NCBI GenBank assembly: GCA_013360445.1
Contig: JABWBP010000004.1
Location: forward strand, 1 to 64,000
DNA length: 64,000 bases
Direction: 5' to 3'
Source: Calditrichaceae bacterium
Lineage (GTDB): Bacteria; Calditrichota; Calditrichia; RBG-13-44-9; J075
The notes beneath the pieces are model-generated. The model worked only from the letters and a program-made list of their open reading frames with translations. It did not search any database and was not told where the DNA came from. The translations under genes and the position numbers were made by a program. Shown one piece after another: positions 8,117 to 15,711 of the stretch; positions within the stretch are counted from its first letter, which is position 1, and every line of letters starts with the position of its first letter.

Positions 8117-8495
8117 TACTGACATTGCCAAAGAATGGTTTAAGATTGCTGAGGCAGATTTATCCTCGGCAGAATTTTTGCAAAATATGCACCCGGTTCC
8201 CATCGAAATCATTTGCTATCATTGCCAGCAATCAACCGAGAAATACCTGAAAGGATTCCTTGCATTAAAGGGAGAGAAGATCAAAAGAACACACGATTTA
8301 GTACTGCTAATCAAAGAGTGTCAAAAATATGATGAAGATTTTGAAACGATAGAAGAAGATGGTCTCATGTTAACCGACTATGGAGTTAATGTCAGGTATC
8401 CTTTTCGGATGGACATAAATGAATCCGATATGAAAATTGCTGTAAAAAATGCTCATAAGGGCTTTCGCCCTTTTTATTGTACCACTGAACGCTAA
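8109..8495 (+). CDS. HEPN-domain protein, partner of MNT nucleotidyltransferase
   Basis: A 128-residue HEPN protein of the HI0074 type: WFKIAEADLSSAEFL, then CYHCQQSTEKYLKGFLALKG and KRTHDLVLLIKEC, ending near NVRYPFRMD. It lacks the classic RX4-6H RNase motif, so nuclease toxicity cannot be assumed; it may form a heteromer with the MNT enzyme. The last 12 codons and the stop lie inside a 94-bp sequence duplicated exactly at 38278-38371. The C-terminus (FRPFYCTTER) may therefore be repeat-derived rather than ancestral. Confidence 0.82.
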   Translation: MDNTDIAKEWFKIAEADLSSAEFLQNMHPVPIEIICYHCQQSTEKYLKGFLALKGEKIKRTHDLVLLIKECQKYDEDFETIEEDGLMLTDYGVNVRYPFRMDINESDMKIAVKNAHKGFRPFYCTTER

Positions 8496-8551
8496 TGTGT
8501 TTCAATAACTCTGTGCGCTCAGTTGGGTACATTATTTTTTTCTGGCTCCCT
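8458..8551. repeat. 94-bp exact repeat, copy 1
   Basis: Identical base for base and in the same orientation to 38278-38371. It starts with AGGGCTTTCGCCCTTTTT (a small hairpin plus T-run) and contains imperfect inverted arms, GTACCACTGAACGC and GCGCTCAGTTGGGTAC. Here it covers the HEPN stop codon and the space before the DUF433 gene. Read on the minus strand it contains TTGAAA, 18 bases, then TACAAT, a sigma70-like promoter pattern. Confidence 0.9.
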
Positions 8552-8563
8552 AAATTCAAAAGT

Positions 8564-8893
8564 ATGAAAAACGCACAAGAAGTTAAAGAATTACTCTCCG
8601 GATTAACCAGAGCGGAGAAAGCAGAATTATTACAATGGGTTGTACGTGAATTAGGCGATGCCTTTCCTGGCATTGAAAGTACACCCGGAGTGTGTGGTGG
8701 GGAACCACGTATTGTACGCACTCGCATTCCGGTGTGGTTATTAGAACAAGCCAGACGTTTGGGAGCAATGGAGGCAGATTTATTGCGAAGTTATCCTACA
8801 TTAAGAGCGGAAGATTTAGTAAATGCCTGGGGGTATGCCCGTGCTCACCGAGTGGAAATTGACCAACAGATTCGTGAGAATGAGGAAGCATAA
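8564..8893 (+). CDS. DUF433-family antitoxin
   Basis: A 109-residue protein. The N-terminal part (LLSGLTRAEKAELLQWVVRELG) is a short helical segment. The C-terminal DUF433 domain is clear: GVCGGEPRIVRTRIPVWLLEQARRLG, then LLRSYPTLRAEDLVNAW and a C-terminal acidic IRENEEA. DUF433 proteins are HTH-type antitoxins usually paired with DUF5615/PIN-like toxins, exactly as here (3 bp to the next gene). The ATG at 8564 starts the conserved MKNAQEVKELL; the longer frame from 8495 would be translated through the 94-bp repeat and is not favoured. Confidence 0.85.
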   Translation: MKNAQEVKELLSGLTRAEKAELLQWVVRELGDAFPGIESTPGVCGGEPRIVRTRIPVWLLEQARRLGAMEADLLRSYPTLRAEDLVNAWGYARAHRVEIDQQIRENEEA

Positions 8894-8896
8894 ATA

Positions 8897-9256
8897 ATGG
8901 CAAGACTATATGCGAATGAAAATTTTCCTCTACCCGTTGTTGAAGAACTCCGAAAACTAGAGCACGACGTACTTACTATCGAGGAAACAGGCAAATCAGA
9001 TCAATCTTTTCCAGATGAAAAGGTTTTAGAATTTGCAGCTGCTGATAAAAGAGCGGTTTTGACTTTCAATCGTAAACATTTTATTCGACTTCATAAAGCC
9101 CAGTTTAAGCACGAAGGCATCATAGCATGTACATTTGATATTGATTTTGAGGCATTAGCGAAAAGAATACATGAGGCAATTGCATCAAAAAAAAGCCTTT
9201 CCGGTCAACTTATCAGAATAAATCGTCCGGTTTCTTTAGAATTGAAAAGTAAGTAG
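8897..9256 (+). CDS. DUF5615 PIN-like toxin
   Basis: A 119-residue PIN-fold protein of the DUF5615 family. It has YANENFPLPVVEELRKLEHDV at the N-terminus (usual form DENF), a central SDQSFPDEKVLEFAAADKRAVLTFNRKHF, and KHEGIIACTFD near the end of the fold. PIN-like toxins cut RNA using clustered acidic residues; here the first motif has N-E where D-E is common, so activity is uncertain. It forms a two-gene module with the DUF433 gene. The 3' end overlaps the truncated regulator on the other strand by 21 bp. Confidence 0.83.
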   Translation: MARLYANENFPLPVVEELRKLEHDVLTIEETGKSDQSFPDEKVLEFAAADKRAVLTFNRKHFIRLHKAQFKHEGIIACTFDIDFEALAKRIHEAIASKKSLSGQLIRINRPVSLELKSK

Positions 9257-9700
9257 AACGTAAAATATTGGATTAAAACTCGTCCTCGCAGTTAAAGCAA
9301 TAGCGCAGCCCGTATAACAATCGCCTGGAGCGCGACGCGAGGGGGGCGGCGGCTCCAGGGCCACCGCGGGATTCTCCGCCGGGCGCTCTAACAGCTTATT
9401 CAGGAGGCCGTTCACGATGTCTTCTAACTCTTTATCCAGGTGCAAAGGCAGGTTTTGCAAAGCCAGGGTGAGCGCCAACTGTTCGGCGGGGGTGAGGGCA
9501 AGCTGCGGCAGGGGATTTTCTTCGGCAATGTAATATCCCTTGTGGCAGGAGAGCAGCACCCCTGCCTCGCACAGCGCCTGAATATCCCGGTAGATGGTGC
9601 GCTCGGTGACGCGGCACATTTTGGCGATCTTCGGCGCGCTCATCAACCGTTTTTCGCGCAGCAATTTCCAGATTTTAATGAGGCGGGTAAATTTTTGCAT
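9236..9700 (-). CDS. YafY-type HTH regulator, C-terminally truncated (no WYL domain)
   Basis: A 154-residue protein. The N-terminal HTH is clear (RLIKIWKLLREKRLMSAPKIAK, then VTERTIYRDIQALCEAG and the wing KGYYIAEENPLP), followed by LTPAEQLALTLALQNL. Relatives usually continue to about 300 residues with a WYL ligand domain, which is absent. After residue 110 the sequence becomes low-complexity (EPPPPSRRAPGD). A C6 run at about 9342-9347 marks a possible frameshift; the alternative frame ends within about 24 codons. The gene end abuts the toxin-antitoxin island. The ATG at 9700 has GGAGAGGG upstream. Confidence 0.65.
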   Translation of the reverse strand: MQKFTRLIKIWKLLREKRLMSAPKIAKMCRVTERTIYRDIQALCEAGVLLSCHKGYYIAEENPLPQLALTPAEQLALTLALQNLPLHLDKELEDIVNGLLNKLLERPAENPAVALEPPPPSRRAPGDCYTGCAIALTARTSFNPIFYVLLTFQF

Positions 9701-9718
9701 CTCGCCCTCTCCAATCAT

Positions 9719-10018
9719 TGCAGGCTATGGCTTTCACCGGGGTAAACCAGACCTCAAAGGTTTAAAAGACCTTTGAGGTCTCGCGAATCGAATAAAATTT
9801 GCCGGGGATATAACGTCACTGTAAAGCTAAAATAAAGGAGGGAATAAATCAATACCGGATTTCTTTTGTGAACCGGGCGAGAGGGCGGGGCAGCCGGTTC
9901 CGGCAGGGGAAAAATCCACTCAGCCTCACCCTATTATGTTCTTTGCCCCGGATGGCCGGGGTCTTTGCGGTGATTTTTTGCTCAGGTTTACGCTGTACTA
10001 TCGCGTGATAGTACCAGG
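9719..10018. other. Intergenic region with a perfect hairpin
   Basis: No gene seen. It contains the perfect inverted repeat at 9749-9781 (listed separately) and a GGGG/CCGG-rich stretch at 9880-9970 without clear structure. Confidence 0.5.
9749..9781. repeat. Perfect 13-bp hairpin, AGACCTCAAAGGT family
   Basis: Left arm AGACCTCAAAGGT (9749-9761), 7-base loop, right arm ACCTTTGAGGTCT (9769-9781). No T-run follows. A sibling with a 15-bp stem (AGACCTCGAAGGTTT) lies at 62784-62816, so this is a dispersed repeat family rather than a simple terminator. Confidence 0.8.
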
Positions 10019-11296
10019 TCAAAAGTTATACCGCATGGTAATGCGCGGCTCGAACCGCTCCACGGGGTTGAACTCTCCCGGCTGTTCCGGGTTTTCCAGC
10101 CAGTACCAGCGGTAAATGGCGGTGAAGTAGAAAAATGCGTACATCTGGTAGCTGGCCTCCGCGCTCAACACCGAGCGGGTATCCAGGGTGCGGGCGTCTT
10201 CAAAGGTCTCGATGCCGCTTTTATCGTAATAACCGCGCAACTCGATGCGGGGAATGAGGGTCGGGGCGGAAGCCTCCAGGTGCAGCACCCCGCTCCCGGC
10301 CACCCCGTTCAGCTTCTGGAAGCTGCCCAACAGCAGGATGCGATTGAGGATGTGGCCGCCCAACTCTCCGAGGTAACCTTCGGTTTTCGGGCTGTTTTCG
10401 AGGAAATTCTGCACGCCCAACTCCCGGTTCAACTCGTAGAGGGGGCCAAAGAGGCTGGGAACGAAGCGGGACCCGATAAACCGTTTCTCGAATTTGGCCG
10501 AGAGGCCGAAAATGCCCACGAAATTGGGGAATACGAAATCGATTCCCAGGGCTTTGCCGTTCCCGTAATCCACGATCTGGGAATAGTCGGCATAGATGGT
10601 GCTGCTCAGGTTGGCGATTTTCAACCATTGCAAGTCCACCCCGAAGCCGTACGCGGAAAGGGCGTCGGTAGAATCCAACTGCTGCCCGCTGGGAATTTTA
10701 CCGTCGCGGGCGTAGGTTCCGTAGATGCGCAAACGATCGAGGATGGGCGGTGCATTTTGCATAAAGCGCAGCGGGCACACATAGAGATTCGCTCCCCAGA
10801 AAGTATTGAAAGACATGGATCCCCAAACGGTTTCGAACCCCGCCCGGTTTAGATCCAGGTCTGCGATCAACCCGATCCGCCGTTTATCGTAGGTAGAAGC
10901 GTTGTTGTAGTTCCACACCAGGAACCCGTGCGCCAGGGTGGCCCGGTCTATGGTGCCGACCAGGAAAAACTGGGGATCGTATTTCTGGCCATAGCGGATG
11001 TAACGAATCATGCGGAGAATGCCCGCTCCATCTTTGTACTCGATGTCGCGGAATTTCCAATTGTTCTGGTTGTCGAACAGAAGCTGCAAGTAAATGCCCA
11101 CCCCGAATTTCCCGATGGCGATATCCGGCGCAATGGTAAAGGTGGTGTAGGGCTGATCATCGATCCAGGTAATCCCCAATCCGCCCAAGAGAGAATTCTG
11201 CTCCGGGTAGAGGAAAGGGTCTTTGAACTCCTGGGCTTTTGCCAGGAAGAGAAGCGCCATCAGAAAAGCTGCCATAAAGATCATTTTGCCGTGCAT
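10019..11296 (-). CDS. Outer-membrane beta-barrel protein, function unknown
   Basis: A 425-residue protein with a signal peptide (MHGKMIFMAAFLMALLFLAKAQ) and a long run of alternating amphipathic strands. It ends in the aromatic terminus RITMRYNF, typical of barrels inserted by BamA. The N-terminal part has PDIAIGKFGVGIYLQLLFDN. No enzymatic motif is visible. Transport or a structural role is possible. AAGGAA lies about 10 bases before the ATG. It is monocistronic, flanked by repeat-bearing spacers. Confidence 0.7.
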   Translation of the reverse strand: MHGKMIFMAAFLMALLFLAKAQEFKDPFLYPEQNSLLGGLGITWIDDQPYTTFTIAPDIAIGKFGVGIYLQLLFDNQNNWKFRDIEYKDGAGILRMIRYIRYGQKYDPQFFLVGTIDRATLAHGFLVWNYNNASTYDKRRIGLIADLDLNRAGFETVWGSMSFNTFWGANLYVCPLRFMQNAPPILDRLRIYGTYARDGKIPSGQQLDSTDALSAYGFGVDLQWLKIANLSSTIYADYSQIVDYGNGKALGIDFVFPNFVGIFGLSAKFEKRFIGSRFVPSLFGPLYELNRELGVQNFLENSPKTEGYLGELGGHILNRILLLGSFQKLNGVAGSGVLHLEASAPTLIPRIELRGYYDKSGIETFEDARTLDTRSVLSAEASYQMYAFFYFTAIYRWYWLENPEQPGEFNPVERFEPRITMRYNF

Positions 11297-11330
11297 GGGG
11301 AGTTCCTTCCGGTTTTTGTAACAGTGTATC

Positions 11331-11536
11331 GTAACTATTCAGGCATTTTGCCACAGAGGTCACAGAGCACACAGAGACATGGAAAAATTTGTTGAACAAA
11401 CCCCTTTTATAGAAAAAAATGTTCCATATACCGGGATAACAGTTCCAAATGCTCTCCACGAAGTGGTGGATACCCAAAATTCTTCCTCTGTGGCCTCTGT
11501 GAACTTCGTTATCGAACCATGTGGCTGAATAGTAAC
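11331..11536. mobile_element. 206-bp element related to 5415-5532 (inverted orientation)
   Basis: The ends are GTAACTATTCAG (11331-11342) and CTGAATAGTAAC (11525-11536). Read on the minus strand it shares with 5415-5532 the same termini, CACAGAGGCCACAGAGGAAG-like repeats and a TATCCACCACTTCGTGGAG hairpin, but carries about 90 extra bases. The flanks (AGTGTATC and AGTTTACT) match only partly, so the target duplication is absent or decayed. It lies between the barrel gene and ptsN-like gene. The remaining spacer to 11853 has no gene. Confidence 0.65.
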
Positions 11537-11853
11537 AGTTTACTTTTGAAAAGAGCCTGGGCGGCTGCTTTCGCATTTACGAACGTTTCCTTTCCGAGAA
11601 CTTCGGTAAAATTAATATAACCCGCCGGTAAAACAAATTATTTTTCTCCTTTATCGGGAGCGAAAAAAAACGATTATATACGCCGTTGCCGGGGTTACAT
11701 CGGCTCTTTGTCTTCCCGGAAGCGAAAAACCGCCTTTATGGGTTTGTTGTTGAGCAGATGCACTGCGCCTTGTCAAGTTATTCTGGTTCCGGGGCGCTTT
11801 TTGTCGTATATTTTTCCTTTTTCCAGGGTAGATGTCAACTACAGGGGTATATC

Positions 11854-12330
11854 ATGAAACTGATCGACCTGCTCCAGCCCGAATTCATCAAATACCCGTT
11901 GGTAACCTCTTCCAAGATCGACGTGATCAAGGAACTGCTTACCTTATTGGCGGAACATCAACGTATTCGCAACCCGGAAGAAATCCTCGCGGCAATCTTA
12001 GAAAGAGAAAAGGTATTGAGCACCGGCCTGGGCAACGGGGTGGCCATTCCCCATTGCCGGTCGAGCGCCGTGCACGAGTTTAGCCTGGCCCTGGGTATCC
12101 ACCCCCGGGGGGTAGAATTCCAATCTCTTGATCATAAACCCTCCCATATTATTTTTTTATTAGTAGGGCCGGAAACCGAAGCCGGTTTTCATCTCCGCCT
12201 GCTCAGCCGTATCTCCCGCATCATTTCTAAACCGGAGGTGCGGGAAAGCATTATGGCCAGCCACTCCGCCCCGGAAATTCACCGCATTTTACAAAACCAG
12301 GAAGCGGAATTTTTTGAAGTCGCGTCCTGA
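11854..12330 (+). CDS. PtsN-like PTS EIIA (type 2) domain protein
   Basis: A 158-residue single-domain EIIA of the fructose/nitrogen type. The phosphoacceptor His is H67 in GNGVAIPHCRSS; before it come EILAAILEREKVLSTGLG, and after it VEFQSLDHKPSHIIFLLVGPE, both family-typical. Stand-alone EIIA proteins of this kind relay phosphate in regulatory PTS systems rather than import sugar. The frame extends upstream to 11686 but family homology begins at the ATG at 11854 (MKLIDLLQP). No EI or HPr gene is nearby. It is followed by the HD-GYP gene in the same direction. Confidence 0.87.
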   Translation: MKLIDLLQPEFIKYPLVTSSKIDVIKELLTLLAEHQRIRNPEEILAAILEREKVLSTGLGNGVAIPHCRSSAVHEFSLALGIHPRGVEFQSLDHKPSHIIFLLVGPETEAGFHLRLLSRISRIISKPEVRESIMASHSAPEIHRILQNQEAEFFEVAS

Positions 12331-12451
12331 AAGTTGTCTTATCATTTCTTTGAATACCTGACTCGCGAGAGAGGAATCTCTTCCCGCGGTTGTTTCGCCA
12401 AAACGAAGAAATGCTTCTTTCCTCAACGTTTGAAGCGTATGGGAGTCGATC

Positions 12452-14122
12452 ATGGATGATTTCACCAACTACTCTGCCAGCCCGCAGCTCAATGAGTTGC
12501 TGGATACCGTGGTCAAAGAGGTGCGGATGTTTGCCGAAGCGCAGATCAGCCATCTGCAGCGTTTGACCGAGATCGGAATTGCCCTTTCGGCGGAAAAAGA
12601 CATCCAAAAGTTGCTGGAAATGATTTTAGAAGAAGCGATGTCTTTTACCCATGCGGACGCCGGCACGCTCTATACCGTGGATGACGCGGCCAAATGTTTG
12701 CGTTTCGAGATTATCAGAAATCTCACCCTGAATACTTTTTTAGGGGGTAAAAAGGGCCGGGAAATCGACCTCCCCGCGGTTCCTTTGGAAGTGGAGGGCC
12801 GGCCCAATCTCTCCAACGTTTCTTCTTTCTGCGCTTTGAGTAAAAAAATCGTCAATATTCCGGAGGTGTACCAGGCGGAGGGATTTGACTTTACCGGCCC
12901 GAAGGAGTACGACGCCCGCACCGGCTACCGCTCCCGCTCCATGCTGGTAATCCCCCTGGAAAACCGGGAAACCGAAGTGATCGGGGTGCTGCAACTGCTC
13001 AACGCTAAAAATCCCGAAACCGGGGAAGTAATTCCTTTCGACGCGAAATACGAGCAGACCGTGGTGGCCCTGGCTTCCCAGGCGGCTATCGCTTTGGAGA
13101 ACGCCCGGCTGATTGCGGAGTTGAAGAAACTGCTCCACGCTTTTATCGAAAGCATCGCCACCGCCATCGACGCCAAATCGCCCTACACCGCCGGGCACAT
13201 CAGCCGGGTTACCGAACTGACCATGATGATCGCCCGGAAGGTCAACGAGGCGCGGGAAGGGACCTTTGCGGAGGTAACTTTCAGCGAAGAGGAGTTGGAA
13301 GAGCTGCGCATCGCCGCCTGGATGCACGACGTGGGCAAAATTTCCACCCCGGAGTACGTGGTGGACAAATCCCGCAAGCTGGAGACCATTTTCGACCGCA
13401 GCGAGCTGGTAAAAACCCGCTTCCAGCTCATCCGGCAGGTAAAAGAGAAAGAAATGCTGGCGCGCAAATTAGCGGCGCTGCAAAGCGGCGCGGGGAGCAG
13501 CGAAGAGAGCGGAAAATGGGAGCAGGATTTGCAACGGGAGTTAGCGCTGCTGCAAGAGGAGGAAGATTTCATCATCCGCTGCAACCTGGGCCGGGAGGAG
13601 ATGCGCGACCAGGACATCGAGCGGATGAAACAGATCGCCGCTAAAGAGTACGAGATCGACGGGCAGCGTTATCCCTATTTGAGCGAGGACGAGCGCCGCC
13701 ATCTCTGCATTCGCCGCGGCACTTTAACCCCGGAAGAGCGCAAAATTATTGAAAGTCATGCCCTGCTGAGTATCAAAATCTTGCGGCAGCTTCCCTTCCC
13801 GCGGCAGCTTTCCCACGTGCCGGATTACGCCGGAGGGCATCACGAGCGGTTGGACGGTTCCGGCTATCCCTTCGGCCTGAAGGCGGAGGAGCTACCCTTG
13901 CAGGCGCGGATCATGGCCCTGGCAGACGTGTTCGAAGCCCTTACCGCCAAAGACCGCCCCTACAAAGCGCCCATGAAGCTTTCCCGCGCCCTGGAAATCT
14001 TGAAGGATATGTGCGAGCGGCGGCATATCGACCGGGAACTTTACGACCTGTTCGTCAGCAGCGGGCTGTACCGCGAATATGCCGAGAGGGAGCTGAGCAA
14101 AGAGCAGATCGATGTGGGGTGA
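12452..14122 (+). CDS. GAF/HD-GYP c-di-GMP phosphodiesterase with helical insertion
   Basis: A 556-residue cytoplasmic protein: helical N-terminus, a GAF sensor (about 40-218; TGYRSRSMLVIPL, VIGVLQLLNA), then an HD-GYP domain. The HD pair is H292-D293 (MHDVGKIS) and the signature HHERLDGSGYP ends at about residue 473, so the metal site looks intact and c-di-GMP hydrolysis is expected. Unusually, about 115 residues (310-425), highly charged and coiled-coil-like, separate the HD motif from the SHALLSIKILRQL helix. The stop codon TGA is part of the target duplication of the element at 14129-14294. GGGAG precedes the ATG. Confidence 0.9.
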   Translation: MDDFTNYSASPQLNELLDTVVKEVRMFAEAQISHLQRLTEIGIALSAEKDIQKLLEMILEEAMSFTHADAGTLYTVDDAAKCLRFEIIRNLTLNTFLGGKKGREIDLPAVPLEVEGRPNLSNVSSFCALSKKIVNIPEVYQAEGFDFTGPKEYDARTGYRSRSMLVIPLENRETEVIGVLQLLNAKNPETGEVIPFDAKYEQTVVALASQAAIALENARLIAELKKLLHAFIESIATAIDAKSPYTAGHISRVTELTMMIARKVNEAREGTFAEVTFSEEELEELRIAAWMHDVGKISTPEYVVDKSRKLETIFDRSELVKTRFQLIRQVKEKEMLARKLAALQSGAGSSEESGKWEQDLQRELALLQEEEDFIIRCNLGREEMRDQDIERMKQIAAKEYEIDGQRYPYLSEDERRHLCIRRGTLTPEERKIIESHALLSIKILRQLPFPRQLSHVPDYAGGHHERLDGSGYPFGLKAEELPLQARIMALADVFEALTAKDRPYKAPMKLSRALEILKDMCERRHIDRELYDLFVSSGLYREYAERELSKEQIDVG

Positions 14123-14303
14123 AACGAGGGGCGCAGCACAAATTGCACTTCATTTCCCCGAAGGGGAAAAATACCATAGCCCAGGGCAACGCCCTGGGGG
14201 CGGGAATCAAAAAATGTTTAAAGCCGCCCTGGGCTATAATCTTGATGCCCTTTCAGGGCTGACATAGACCATTTGTGCAATTTGTGCTGCGCCCTGAAAC
14301 GAG
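14120..14303. mobile_element. 166-bp MITE-like element with perfect 20-bp ends and 9-bp target duplication
   Basis: The element is 14129-14294. Left end GGGCGCAGCACAAATTGCAC (14129-14148) and right end GTGCAATTTGTGCTGCGCCC (14275-14294) are exact reverse complements. TGAAACGAG occurs directly before (14120-14128) and directly after (14295-14303). The interior forms nested hairpins (CCCCGAAGGGG; CCCAGGGCAACGCCCTGGG pairing again with GCCCTGGGCT-type sequence; GCCCTTTCAGGGC). It encodes no protein. The duplicated bases include the stop codon of the HD-GYP gene, so the coding sequence was left intact. Confidence 0.85.
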
Positions 14304-14406
14304 ATGCGTAATAACCAAGCAGCATTGGTAGATCACTTATCACGTTTCACGCCTCGGTTTCTAACGGTTTTTCGCTTTTTATCCCCAAACCGAAGGCAGT
14401 GTTGAC

Positions 14407-14994
14407 ATGAACATTTACCTCCTGCCGCGCAAGCGCGGGCGCTATATGCTGTTTTCGATGGAATTCCAAGAGCCGGGCGGTGCGCCGGAAGAAGCCGGGC
14501 AAGCGCCCGGGGGACAAAAAACATTCTGGCGGCGCTTGAAATCCGGCTACGACGTGCTTACCGAAAAGCGCCGCCGCAGCGAGGCGATTTTAACCCACGC
14601 CGCCAAGAGCGCGCGGATTACGCTGCATTACCCGGGGCATCTCTCCGCCGGGGAAGCGAATGGCATCTTCGACGAGCTGCTGGCGGCGCAGATCAAAAAA
14701 CACAAACGCTGGCTGATCGTGAACGGCGCCTTGCTGCCCCTCAGCGTGTTGTTCAGTATCGTTCCCGGCCCCAATTTGCTGTTAGCCTACCTGGCCTGGC
14801 GCACCCTGGCGCATTACCGGGGCAAAAAGGGCGGGGAGAAGGCGCTTTCGGAGTTAGAAATCGTTTTAGCCCCTCAAAATCAACTCTATAGGCTTGATAA
14901 ATTGATTAACAAGAGAATCAGCTTGAATCGCAAGGGTAAAATCCGGCGAATTGGCGAAAGTTTGGGGATCGAAAGGCTGGATAAACTCTATTAA
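14407..14994 (+). CDS. Hypothetical protein with C-terminal hydrophobic segment (possibly Mit_KHE1-like)
   Basis: A 195-residue protein. The N-terminal half is charged and soluble (FWRRLKSGYDVLTEKRRRSEAIL). A hydrophobic stretch (LIVNGALLPLSVLFSIVPGPNLLLAYLAWRTL, about 100-135) holds a PGPN motif. The last 50 residues are basic (INKRISLNRKGKIRRIGESLG). The PGPN-containing hydrophobic segment recalls the mitochondrial K+/H+ exchange-related family (PF10173), but this is a weak match from memory. Function unknown. Confidence 0.55.
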   Translation: MNIYLLPRKRGRYMLFSMEFQEPGGAPEEAGQAPGGQKTFWRRLKSGYDVLTEKRRRSEAILTHAAKSARITLHYPGHLSAGEANGIFDELLAAQIKKHKRWLIVNGALLPLSVLFSIVPGPNLLLAYLAWRTLAHYRGKKGGEKALSELEIVLAPQNQLYRLDKLINKRISLNRKGKIRRIGESLGIERLDKLY

Positions 14995-15083
14995 GATTTT
15001 GGCGTGTTGGCGGATATAATGAATTGCTGGATGGTTGAATGGTTCAATGGCTAAGTTTCGCCACTCTCCTGATGAGGCTCCCG

Positions 15084-15704
15084 ATGATTCGGGCGATTCT
15101 GCTCTTTATGTGCTTTTCAACGGCTCCTGCGCAGCCTTGCGAATGGTTCCTGCCCATCCGAGCGGAGGATCGCCGTTCCTGGGAAGCGGTGAGATTATCC
15201 GGGATCGGGGAGTTCGGGTTGCCGCGCCGGGCGCGCCCGGAGGTTCCGGCGCATCTTCATACCGGGGTGGACATTTTGCGCCCGGGGGAGAATTACCGGG
15301 ATGAACCGGTTTTCCCGGCAGCCGAAGGAATCGTCATCAGCCTGCGCAGCGACGGCCCTTTTGCCCAGGTAATCGTCGAGCACCGCTGCCCCGGCGGAAA
15401 TACGGTTTGGACGGTTTACGAACATCTTGCCGGCCTGGCCGTGACGGTCGGCGATACGGTAAGCCCCCATCGTCCCCTGGGGCGTTTTATGAACCGGGAG
15501 GAATTGAACCGTTTCGGCTGGCAGTTCGATCACCTGCACTTCGAGATTCTGAGAGAAAAACCCCGCCCCCTGGCTCCCGCTCCCAAAACGCCCTTGCGCC
15601 TCTTCACCCCCTACAGCCTGGAGTGTTTTTCCGCAGAAGATCTGCACAAATACTATTTTGACCCCGGGGAATTTTTGGCGTCGCGCTGGAAACGGTTGGA
15701 ATAA
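15084..15704 (+). CDS. M23-family (LytM) metallopeptidase
   Basis: A 206-residue exported peptidase: a short signal sequence (MIRAILLFMCFSTAPAQ), then a compact M23 domain. The zinc ligands are all present: HTGVD (H and D) and HLHFE (last H), with the additional VYEHLAG His. It therefore probably cleaves peptidoglycan cross-bridges or a related peptide, unlike the degenerate EnvC-like protein at 2004-3164. The ATG at 15084, preceded by GAGG, gives the best signal peptide; upstream ATGs at 15039 and 15072 are possible. It converges with mnmH across a 7-bp gap. Confidence 0.83.
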   Translation: MIRAILLFMCFSTAPAQPCEWFLPIRAEDRRSWEAVRLSGIGEFGLPRRARPEVPAHLHTGVDILRPGENYRDEPVFPAAEGIVISLRSDGPFAQVIVEHRCPGGNTVWTVYEHLAGLAVTVGDTVSPHRPLGRFMNREELNRFGWQFDHLHFEILREKPRPLAPAPKTPLRLFTPYSLECFSAEDLHKYYFDPGEFLASRWKRLE

Positions 15705-15711
15705 TCCGCGA

